From contig JAIOZI010000029.1 in the NCBI GenBank assembly GCA_021740785.1, positions 1 through 58,511 on the forward strand: a DNA stretch of 58,511 bases, read 5' to 3'. The translations under genes were made by a program, and so were the position numbers. Origin of the DNA: Melioribacteraceae bacterium. Lineage in GTDB: Bacteria > Bacteroidota > Ignavibacteria > Ignavibacteriales > Melioribacteraceae. Under the pieces are notes generated by a model, which ran no database searches, had not been told where the DNA came from, and was given only the letters and a program-made list of their open reading frames with translations. Of this stretch, positions 51,941 to 58,511 are shown one piece after another. Position 1 is the stretch's first letter, and each line of letters opens with the position of its first letter.

Positions 51941-53072
51941 TTTTGCGGAGCCGTTTTAGTCTGTTTTCCGCTTTAGTATGAGAGTCCTTGTATTCTTCCA
52001 TGTCTAAAACTTTTTCGTAATAGGCAATTGCCTCATCGTATTTTTTTACTTGCTCTTTTATTTCGGCTTGATACAAAACGGAATTAACCCAAAATCCCGA
52101 TTCATCCTCATCGATCAGCTTAGAAATATTTGCACATTCCTCGAAATAAATCATTGCCGAATCCGGTCTGTTTCTCATTTTATGATTCATCCCGATGTAA
52201 TAAACGGCTTCCCGTTTAACATTACCATCGTAACCTCTATGTGCTTTCAACGATTTTTTGAATATTCTCTTAAAATGTTCCGCCGCCGAATTATAGTCTC
52301 CCTTTCGCACATAGATTCTTCCAAGATAACGGTGAAAGACGGGGTTTTCCGGGAATGCTTTGTGAAGCTGCTCTGCATATTTCATCGCCTCATTATTATT
52401 TTTCTCAAAGCTGTAAAAGAGGGTCATAAGAAAGTACTGCGATTCATAATTTGCATATTTACCTTCTTCAGCTACCTTCTTCAGTTGATTAATTCCCTTT
52501 TCCTTATCACCCGATGGGAACATAAACATGAATGGTTTTACTACCGGATACTTTTCCGGTATTACTGCCGCATAATAATTGTAAATTCCGAAACCCAATT
52601 GAACATCGGTGTTTTGTGAATCGAGTTCGTTTGCTTTGAAAACCAGCGGCAGTGCATCTTTGCCGTCTAAAGCAGCGCTGAACCAATCATTTCGGATTGA
52701 TAATAATCTGCCCCTGAAACCAAGCGCACCTCCTTTGAAAAAAACCGCATCTGCATTACCGGGATTTTCATCAAGAATTTCATCACAAAAATCTATTGTA
52801 TTCTCAAGCTTGTCGTAAAACATGTCGTCATATTTCTCATTATTCATATCCAGCATTATCTTCCACCAAACAATCATTGCATCAAAAAATTTTCCGGCAG
52901 GATGCTGCGGGTATTCATCCTGAACTTGATTAAAAGTTTGCTGTGCCTTTTCGAATTCCAAACTATAGATTTGCTTAATTCCTTTTTTAATCAGCAAATC
53001 AAATTCATAATTTTGAGCGGACATTGAAATGCCGAAAATCAGAAGAAATGAATATGTAAATAGAAGTTTCAT
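51930..53072 (-). CDS. Exported TPR-repeat protein
   Basis: This 380-aa protein has a signal peptide (FTYSFLLIFGISMSAQ) and several TPR-like units, e.g. QIYSLEFEKAQQTFNQVQDE, YLGRIYVRKGDYNSAAEHF and AEIKEQVKKYDEAIAYYEKV. The mature part is helical and acidic. It probably works as a periplasmic scaffold. It is convergent with porQ. Confidence 0.82.
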   Translation of the reverse strand: MKLLFTYSFLLIFGISMSAQNYEFDLLIKKGIKQIYSLEFEKAQQTFNQVQDEYPQHPAGKFFDAMIVWWKIMLDMNNEKYDDMFYDKLENTIDFCDEILDENPGNADAVFFKGGALGFRGRLLSIRNDWFSAALDGKDALPLVFKANELDSQNTDVQLGFGIYNYYAAVIPEKYPVVKPFMFMFPSGDKEKGINQLKKVAEEGKYANYESQYFLMTLFYSFEKNNNEAMKYAEQLHKAFPENPVFHRYLGRIYVRKGDYNSAAEHFKRIFKKSLKAHRGYDGNVKREAVYYIGMNHKMRNRPDSAMIYFEECANISKLIDEDESGFWVNSVLYQAEIKEQVKKYDEAIAYYEKVLDMEEYKDSHTKAENRLKRLRKIKM

Positions 53073-53189
53073 AAATTTAGTTTTCTCATTTAACAGTCAT
53101 CGAAAAACTGTGTTCCACAAATTTTAGTTTATCAAAATAGTATATTTGAAAAACATATTAAATTTAGCAATAACATTAATTGGATTTAT

Positions 53190-53831
53190 ATGAAAATTAT
53201 GAAAGTATTATTCACAGCATTTTTGATTTTATCTTTATCAAACTGCGCCCCTGAGCTTGTAAATTTATCGGTATCTAAGCAAATTGTGAAAGAATATTAT
53301 AAATCCGGAAAATATTCCGAAGAGTTGAATGAGATTGTAAATGATGTTAAATCACAATTTAACTGGTTCCCTTTCGAAGAGAATTCAACAGTAGTTTTTG
53401 ATGTGGATGATACGGTTATCTCCGGTTACGGTTATGCAGAACATATGGATTTTGGTTATGAACCGGAATCATGGTACCAGTGGATCCGGGACGAAAAGTG
53501 CGAAGAAATTCCGGAGATGAAAAAACTGTATAATTTCTTTATCTCAAAGGGCACAAAGATTGTTTTTTTAACAGGGAGAGATCAAAAGGTTTACCAACCG
53601 ACCTATGAAAATCTTATCAAAGACGGATTTACAGAATTTGATACATTAATATGCCGACCTGAAAACGACAACCACCGAAGCAGCGCGGAATACAAGCAGG
53701 AAGAAAGAGAAATTCTAACCGGTAAAGGTTATAAAATAATCGCAACAATTGGCGATCAAGAAGGCGACCTTGAAGGCAAAAACACCGGCATTAAGATTAA
53801 GCTTCCCAATTATTTATATAAACTTGATTGA
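53190..53831 (+). CDS. HAD-family acid phosphatase lipoprotein
   Basis: This 213-aa protein has a lipoprotein signal ending LSNC (C19). Its HAD motifs are FDVDDTVISGY (D71, D73), FLTGRD and IGDQEGDLEG, with a WYQWIRDEKC cap region, as in class B/C acid phosphatases (plant VSP and lipoprotein e(P4) types). It hydrolyses phosphomonoesters outside the cytoplasm. It is a single gene. Confidence 0.88.
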   Translation: MKIMKVLFTAFLILSLSNCAPELVNLSVSKQIVKEYYKSGKYSEELNEIVNDVKSQFNWFPFEENSTVVFDVDDTVISGYGYAEHMDFGYEPESWYQWIRDEKCEEIPEMKKLYNFFISKGTKIVFLTGRDQKVYQPTYENLIKDGFTEFDTLICRPENDNHRSSAEYKQEEREILTGKGYKIIATIGDQEGDLEGKNTGIKIKLPNYLYKLD

Positions 53832-53838
53832 GTATTTA

Positions 53839-54225
53839 CTAATACGTCATATCAGAGCTGAGAGCTTCCATAATTGATATTCCGGTAACCATAAATATAA
53901 TTAGGACGAATATCAATCCCAGCAGTATCAACACACCCTGTATGATAAAATATAACTTCAACTTTTCCATCATTGCAACAAGATGGTGATGATTTCCGGA
54001 ATGTTGTGCATCCTTTATCTGGCTGCCGGCTTGAAACAATAACACTCCCAGCCAAATCGGAACCCATGCTACAATAATTCCAACAATGGTAAGCGCTGTT
54101 GCCACACCTGATAAAATATTCATCACACCCAAAAACTTCAGCCACCCGACCATATTTATACTTACTGATAACAGTTTGTCTAAGACCGGATTGGATACTT
54201 GCTGCTGATGTTCATTCAAATCCAT
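53839..54225 (-). CDS. DUF5362-like membrane protein
   Basis: This 128-aa protein has TM segments at about residues 28-58 (a pair) and 92-115, with a GSQIKDAQHSGN loop between them. Its size and layout match DUF5362, common in Bacteroidota relatives and of unknown function. It is convergent with the phosphatase gene. Confidence 0.75.
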   Translation of the reverse strand: MDLNEHQQQVSNPVLDKLLSVSINMVGWLKFLGVMNILSGVATALTIVGIIVAWVPIWLGVLLFQAGSQIKDAQHSGNHHHLVAMMEKLKLYFIIQGVLILLGLIFVLIIFMVTGISIMEALSSDMTY

Positions 54226-54376
54226 ACCAACTCCCTTTTCTGTTATTAAACTCTATTTAATTTATCGAATTGATCTAGTACAATGCAAGTGCAGTGTAAC
54301 AATTCCATAGAAAAAACAGAATCTAATTTTCACTATATTTGTGTTTTAAATTTTTCTAAGTAGTGAGTTGTGACCA

Positions 54377-57010
54377 ATGTATAAGAATTTCGAAGACATT
54401 CCGAAAGCATATAACCCGGTTGAGACCGAAGATAAGTGGTATAGGTATTGGGAAGAAAAGAAAATTTTTCATTCCGAAGTAGATGAAAGCAAACCCCCGT
54501 ATACAATCGTTATACCGCCGCCGAATGTTACCGGAATGCTGCATTTGGGTCATATTCTCAACAATACCCTGCAGGATATTTACATCCGCTACAAACGAAT
54601 GAAGGGCTTTAACACATGCTGGGTTCCCGGCACCGACCATGCATCTATTGCAACCGAAACAAAGGTTGTTAATCTTCTTAAAGAACAGGGAATAAATAAG
54701 TATGATATTGGTCGTAAAGAATTCTTAAAACATTGCTGGGATTGGACTGAAAAATACGGCGGAATAATTTACAAACAACTACGAAAACTTGGCGTTAGCT
54801 GCGACTGGGACCGGCAGCGATTTACTATGGACGATCAATATTACCCGAAGGTAATTGAAGCTTTTGTTGATCTGTATAAAAAAGGATTTATATACCGCGG
54901 TTACAGAATGGTTAACTGGTGTCCCGCTTCAAAATCTGCAATCTCAGATGAAGAAGTGATTTACAAAACTATTAACGGTAAACTTTGGCATCTGAAATAT
55001 CCTGTTATCGACGGCGGGGATCATATCATATCACATGTGATAGTTGCTACTACAAGACCCGAAACAATGTTAGGCGATTCGGCGGTTGCCGTAAATCCTA
55101 ATGATGAGAGATACAAGAATATTATCGGCAAAAAAATATTGCTGCCTATTTGTGAAAGAGAAATACCAATTATTGCAGATGAATATGTTGATATGGAATT
55201 CGGTACAGGCGTTGTAAAAGTAACACCGGCTCATGATATCAACGATTTTGAAATGGGTGAACGTCATAAATTGGAAGTGAGAAACATATTCAATGATGAC
55301 GCAACAACAAACGGAAACGTTCCGCACGGCTTTCAAAATTTAGACCGGTATGTTGCACGCAAAAAAGTAATTGCACGGTTCGAAGAATTGGGTTTGCTCG
55401 ATAAAGTTGAAGAATACACAAATAAAGTCGGTTATTCTCAACGCGGAGATGTTCCGATAGAGCCGTATCTCTCCGAACAATGGTTTATGAAAATGGATGA
55501 ACTAGCAAAACCGGCGCTCGAAGTGATACAAAATAATCAAATCAATTTTCATCCGGCACATTGGACTAAAACCTACGAGCATTGGATGACAAACATCAGG
55601 GATTGGTGCATATCCCGCCAGTTATGGTGGGGACACAGAATCCCGGTTTGGTATCATAAAGAAACAAATGAAATTTACTGTGATGTTAATCCACCCGAAG
55701 ATATTGAAAATTGGAAGCAGGACGAGGATGTTTTGGATACCTGGGCTTCGAGCTGGCTTTGGGCACAGGATGTTTTCGAAACAAAGGAAGAACAAAATTA
55801 TTATTACCCAACTGATCTTCTGGTTACCGCGCCCGATATTATTTTCTTCTGGGTTGCAAGAATGATAATGGCTGGTATGCAGTTTATGAATGATATTCCA
55901 TTTAAGGATGTTTATTTCACCAGTATTTTACGTGATGATTTGGGCAGAAAGATGAGTAAGTCGCTCGGTAATTCTCCCGACCCGATTGATGTAATTAAAG
56001 AATACGGCGCCGATGCACTTCGTTTTACCGTCACATACATTGCTCCGCTCGGTCAAGATGTATTATTCAGCACGGATAAATGTGAAATTGGTAGAAATTT
56101 TGCAAATAAAATTTGGAACGCCGCACGTTTTCTGATGATGAATGCTCAGAATATCCCGGTCAACCAGGATTTGAAAGATAAACATATTGACTTTACCGAT
56201 AAATGGATTATCTCTCGTTTTCAATCAACTGTTAACCAGATTGATAATGCTCTTGATAATTTTGAAGTGAACAATGCAACTAAAATGATTTATGCCTATG
56301 TCTGGAATGATTTCTGCGATTGGTATATTGAATTGATTAAGAATAGACTCTACTCCGAAGATGAAGAAATAAAATCAGCTGTGCTGACACGCGCTCTCGC
56401 CCTGTTTGAAGATATGCTTAAAATTGTTCATCCGTTTATGCCGTTCGTAACCGAAGAAATTTGGCACCTTCTTGAAAATAGAAATGTGGGTGAATCGATT
56501 TCTACAACAGGGTATCCTAAATATGACGAGACACTAATCGATAAAAAATCCGAAACGGGAATAGAATTTCTGCAGAACCTAATTACGGCAATTCGTAATA
56601 TTCGCGGAGAGATGAACATACCGCCTTCTCGAAAACTTGACATTCACATAAAAACCGAAGATTTAACGGATGCGCAAAAAATATATATCAAATCACTTGC
56701 AAAAGTTAACGAAATTACCGCCGCTCCCGATTTGAATAAACCGAAATTCAGCGCTTCGGCAGTTGCAAAGGGCTGCGATATTTTTATCCCCCTTGAAGGA
56801 ATAATTGATCTGGATGTTGAAAAGAAAAGAATTGAAAAAGAGATTAACCGTATTGAGGGACTTCTAACAGGCGTTACAAAAAAACTTTCAAACGAAAACT
56901 TTGTGAATAAAGCCCCGCAGGATGTAGTCGAAAAGGAAAAGATGAAGAAGAGCGATTGGGAAAGTTCTTTAGAAAAACTGAGGACAATTTTCCAAGACCT
57001 CGACGCTTAA
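54377..57010 (+). CDS. valS: Valyl-tRNA synthetase
   Basis: This 877-aa class Ia synthetase has the HIGH-type motif PPPNVTGMLHLGH at about residues 46-58 and the KMSKS loop at about residue 525. The editing (CP1) domain contains TTRPETMLGDSAVAVNP and GTGVVKVTPAHDINDFEMG. The C-terminal coiled coil (DLDVEKKRIEKEINRIEG) is the ValS-specific tRNA-binding arm. No T-box leader is seen upstream. Confidence 0.97.
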   Translation: MYKNFEDIPKAYNPVETEDKWYRYWEEKKIFHSEVDESKPPYTIVIPPPNVTGMLHLGHILNNTLQDIYIRYKRMKGFNTCWVPGTDHASIATETKVVNLLKEQGINKYDIGRKEFLKHCWDWTEKYGGIIYKQLRKLGVSCDWDRQRFTMDDQYYPKVIEAFVDLYKKGFIYRGYRMVNWCPASKSAISDEEVIYKTINGKLWHLKYPVIDGGDHIISHVIVATTRPETMLGDSAVAVNPNDERYKNIIGKKILLPICEREIPIIADEYVDMEFGTGVVKVTPAHDINDFEMGERHKLEVRNIFNDDATTNGNVPHGFQNLDRYVARKKVIARFEELGLLDKVEEYTNKVGYSQRGDVPIEPYLSEQWFMKMDELAKPALEVIQNNQINFHPAHWTKTYEHWMTNIRDWCISRQLWWGHRIPVWYHKETNEIYCDVNPPEDIENWKQDEDVLDTWASSWLWAQDVFETKEEQNYYYPTDLLVTAPDIIFFWVARMIMAGMQFMNDIPFKDVYFTSILRDDLGRKMSKSLGNSPDPIDVIKEYGADALRFTVTYIAPLGQDVLFSTDKCEIGRNFANKIWNAARFLMMNAQNIPVNQDLKDKHIDFTDKWIISRFQSTVNQIDNALDNFEVNNATKMIYAYVWNDFCDWYIELIKNRLYSEDEEIKSAVLTRALALFEDMLKIVHPFMPFVTEEIWHLLENRNVGESISTTGYPKYDETLIDKKSETGIEFLQNLITAIRNIRGEMNIPPSRKLDIHIKTEDLTDAQKIYIKSLAKVNEITAAPDLNKPKFSASAVAKGCDIFIPLEGIIDLDVEKKRIEKEINRIEGLLTGVTKKLSNENFVNKAPQDVVEKEKMKKSDWESSLEKLRTIFQDLDA

Positions 57011-57040
57011 CTGTTTTCTTCGGACAAAGGGTAAACAGTT
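57009..57040 (+). terminator. Possible terminator after valS
   Basis: AACTGTTT (57009-57016) and AAACAGTT (57033-57040) form an 8-bp stem around a 16-base loop, overlapping the valS stop. No T-run follows, so the call is tentative. Confidence 0.4.
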
Positions 57041-57137
57041 TATAATGCACCAGGAAATGAATTAATATTTTTTTACGCGCCGCTGACTTTTTATACGATT
57101 TTAATACTTTTGTCTTGCCAGTTACGTAAGAGTGTCA

Positions 57138-58286
57138 TTAAGCTGAGAGAAATGCCAGCCAATCACCGGCATGTCTTATTTGAATACCTCTAGTATCTTC
57201 TTCTTGTTTAAGATTGTGTACGAGTTGTATAAAATTTGCGCTTTCGAATTTTTTCTGAAAATAAAATAAATTAGGGGATGGTTTGTTATCACTAAATTTT
57301 ACCTCAATAAAATCAACCGGGGATCCTTTCTTTGCAATTACAAAATCCACCTCCTTATTATCACGGGTTCTTACATAATTCAACATTATTTTTTCACCGA
57401 ATGCATCGTACCTGTGCTGCGTGTGTTTTAGCAGGGCGGCTGCCACTGTATTCTCCAATTTAATACCTGCATCTGCTTTTATGAATGAAGAATCAAAAAA
57501 GTACGCTTTTGGTTCCTTCAAAACAGCACGGGCAATGTTCTTATTGAATGGTCTTACCAAAAATATAATGTATAGACTTTCAAGAATATCGATATACTTT
57601 TTAATTGTATTGGGAGATACTTGTAAATCTTCTGCAATTGAATTAAACGATAACGGTGAACCCACTCTTTCCCGGAGCAATTCAACAAGCAATTTCATTG
57701 TTTTAATTTCATGTATTCTGCTGAACTCCAGAATATCTTCTCTAATCAGGTCGGTGTAATATTGATTTTTCCAACGTGCGGAATAAATTTTCGATTCCTT
57801 TTCATCATTTCCCAGTTTGTATAAATATGGTTCCGGAAATGCTCCGTAGTTGTTGAGGTTTTCAACAATGTTATAATTATTATCCGTGCCTTGAAGCTCT
57901 TTTACGGAAAGCGGATGTAGACGATGATGGAGATATCGCCCGGCTAATGATTCCCCGCTCTGCCTGAATGTTTCCATTCTTGCAGATACTGTAACCAGTA
58001 TCGATTGATTTGATTCCTTTTTATCATATACTCCTTTTACAAAGAGTTTCCAATTTTTCATTTTATGAATTTCATCAAAAATGAGAAGATCATAATTGTT
58101 TATCCATGACTGGTTTTCTATTACTCGCTTATCCTCAAAATTATCATAGTTTAGATAGACGGGATTACTGAATAACTTCATAATTTGTTTGGATACAAAT
58201 GTTTTCCCTACCTGCCTTGGACCTGTAATAAAAACCATTTTCAATTGTAGATCGCTCAATATTTTATCTTGTAAATATCTTTTCAT
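57138..58286 (-). CDS. AAA_14/DUF4143-type ATPase
   Basis: The 382-aa protein from ATG 58286 has Walker A FITGPRQVGKTFVSKQ, Walker B DLLIFDEIHKMKNW, an arginine-rich SARMETF region, a winged-helix middle (LQVSPNTIKKYIDILESLYI) and a C-terminal DUF4143 domain with a nuclease-like core (NKEVDFVIAKKGSPVDFIEVKF). These proteins are widespread, often mobile, and of unclear function. The frame is open to 58334, but MKRYLQDKIL is the usual family opening, so I choose 58286. Confidence 0.88.
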   Translation of the reverse strand: MKRYLQDKILSDLQLKMVFITGPRQVGKTFVSKQIMKLFSNPVYLNYDNFEDKRVIENQSWINNYDLLIFDEIHKMKNWKLFVKGVYDKKESNQSILVTVSARMETFRQSGESLAGRYLHHRLHPLSVKELQGTDNNYNIVENLNNYGAFPEPYLYKLGNDEKESKIYSARWKNQYYTDLIREDILEFSRIHEIKTMKLLVELLRERVGSPLSFNSIAEDLQVSPNTIKKYIDILESLYIIFLVRPFNKNIARAVLKEPKAYFFDSSFIKADAGIKLENTVAAALLKHTQHRYDAFGEKIMLNYVRTRDNKEVDFVIAKKGSPVDFIEVKFSDNKPSPNLFYFQKKFESANFIQLVHNLKQEEDTRGIQIRHAGDWLAFLSA

Positions 58287-58301
58287 GTCGACAATTTTGC
58301 A

Positions 58302-58445
58302 ATGCTTTGCATAATTGTCAAGACTTTTTTGCAATCCGCTGCAAAATTGGCGAATTTACTGCTGCTTTTTAAACTCAGAACTCCTTACCCCGTGAATAAA
58401 AATAAGGAATTAAGAGTTGTTGTTCGCAAAATAAAAATGCATTAA
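58302..58445 (+). pseudogene. Short chimeric frame carrying a second copy of a C-terminal tail
   Basis: A 47-codon frame runs MLCIIVKTFLQSAAKLANLL and then joins, at 58377, the last 22 codons of the leftmost gene (TPYPVNKNKELRVVVRKIKM H). It spans the junction into the right arm of the inverted repeat. It may be a fragment of a related gene or only the product of an assembly junction. A functional protein is not supported. Confidence 0.35.
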
Positions 58446-58511
58446 ATTAAGTATAATATGCAATTACAACTACCATTATATCCGAACGAGACAAAATTAA
58501 TATCCCAAAGC
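58375..58511 (-). repeat. Right arm of the 137-bp perfect inverted repeat
   Basis: This arm is the exact reverse complement of 2-138. It carries, on the plus strand, the last 22 codons and stop (58443-58445) of the gene whose intact copy is at the left end, and the sequence downstream of it. Left of 58375 the two copies have nothing in common. Confidence 0.97.

Noticed and set aside
1-58511. CRISPR arrays, rRNA and tRNA genes
   Set aside because: No regularly spaced direct repeats and no cloverleaf or rRNA-like stretches were noticed in the intergenic regions; short or divergent tRNAs could be missed by eye.
2-58511. A linear phage or plasmid with terminal inverted repeats
   Set aside because: The content includes valS, bamD, lgt, trmB and an aldolase, and no replication or virion genes, so a chromosomal contig is far more likely.

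Overview
The window looks like a chromosomal segment of a low-GC member of the Bacteroidota/Ignavibacteriota group. I favour Ignavibacteria. The evidence is a PorQ-type outer-membrane protein, a secreted metalloprotease with a type-IX-like C-terminal domain, a VPS10/BNR propeller protein, a DUF5362 protein, a class I DhnA-type aldolase, and frequent TTG/GTG starts with weak ribosome sites. This is inferred from family knowledge; no taxonomic marker was compared. Housekeeping genes (valS, trmB, bamD, lgt, htpX, trhO, sufE, fba) are interleaved with small accessory islands.

Layout. (1) 1-7.2 kb, minus strand: an accessory operon-like block holding a secreted barrel-like protein, a TcmP + Gp37/Gp68-like three-Cys pair, a ComEC-like metallo-beta-lactamase overlapping a four-TM protein, a possible 38-aa gene, an orphan LivJ-like lipoprotein and a four-TM protein. 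A decayed 3' tail of a paralogue of the barrel-like gene lies just downstream of the TcmP pair, so the pair sits between two related gene ends. (2) 7.7-9.8 kb: nhaA and an exported SagB-type nitroreductase. (3) 10-16.7 kb, minus strand: a GntR-SpoIIE phosphatase fusion, a second GntR, one ABC ATPase, five different half-size permeases and a Yip1-like protein, with a candidate self-regulated promoter. (4) 17-24.4 kb, plus strand: an orphan LuxR-type response regulator, a Zur-like regulator with a candidate operator, znuACB, lgt, a propeller lipoprotein and an RsmB/RsmF-like methyltransferase. (5) 24.4-26.3 kb: alternative palindromes, then an AbiEi/AbiEii pair with its operator. (6) 26.4-36.4 kb: BNR protein, sufE, a broken gene, SDR, Nudix, Gfo/Idh/MocA, a lone dCache protein, trmB, aldolase and a NYN-LOTUS protein, with dispersed palindromic elements between them. 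(7) 36.4-41.4 kb: an accessory stretch with a PIN toxin/antitoxin pair, an unknown lipoprotein plus membrane protein, a dehydrogenase, and a RelE/Xre pair between 60-bp direct repeats. (8) 41.4-58.5 kb: trhO, an eight-gene minus-strand operon (htpX to ccmB), porQ, a TPR protein, HAD phosphatase, valS and a DUF4143 ATPase.

The two ends of the window are a perfect 137-bp inverted repeat. It contains the 3' end of the leftmost gene. This is either a contig that stopped in the same repeat at both ends, or a real inverted duplication.

The strongest candidates for something undescribed are the TcmP/three-Cys cassette with the flanking paralogue tail, the GntR-SpoIIE regulator driving a one-ATPase/five-permease exporter, and the orphan binding-protein/MBL/membrane-protein block. 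No rRNA, tRNA, CRISPR array or insertion-sequence transposase was seen.
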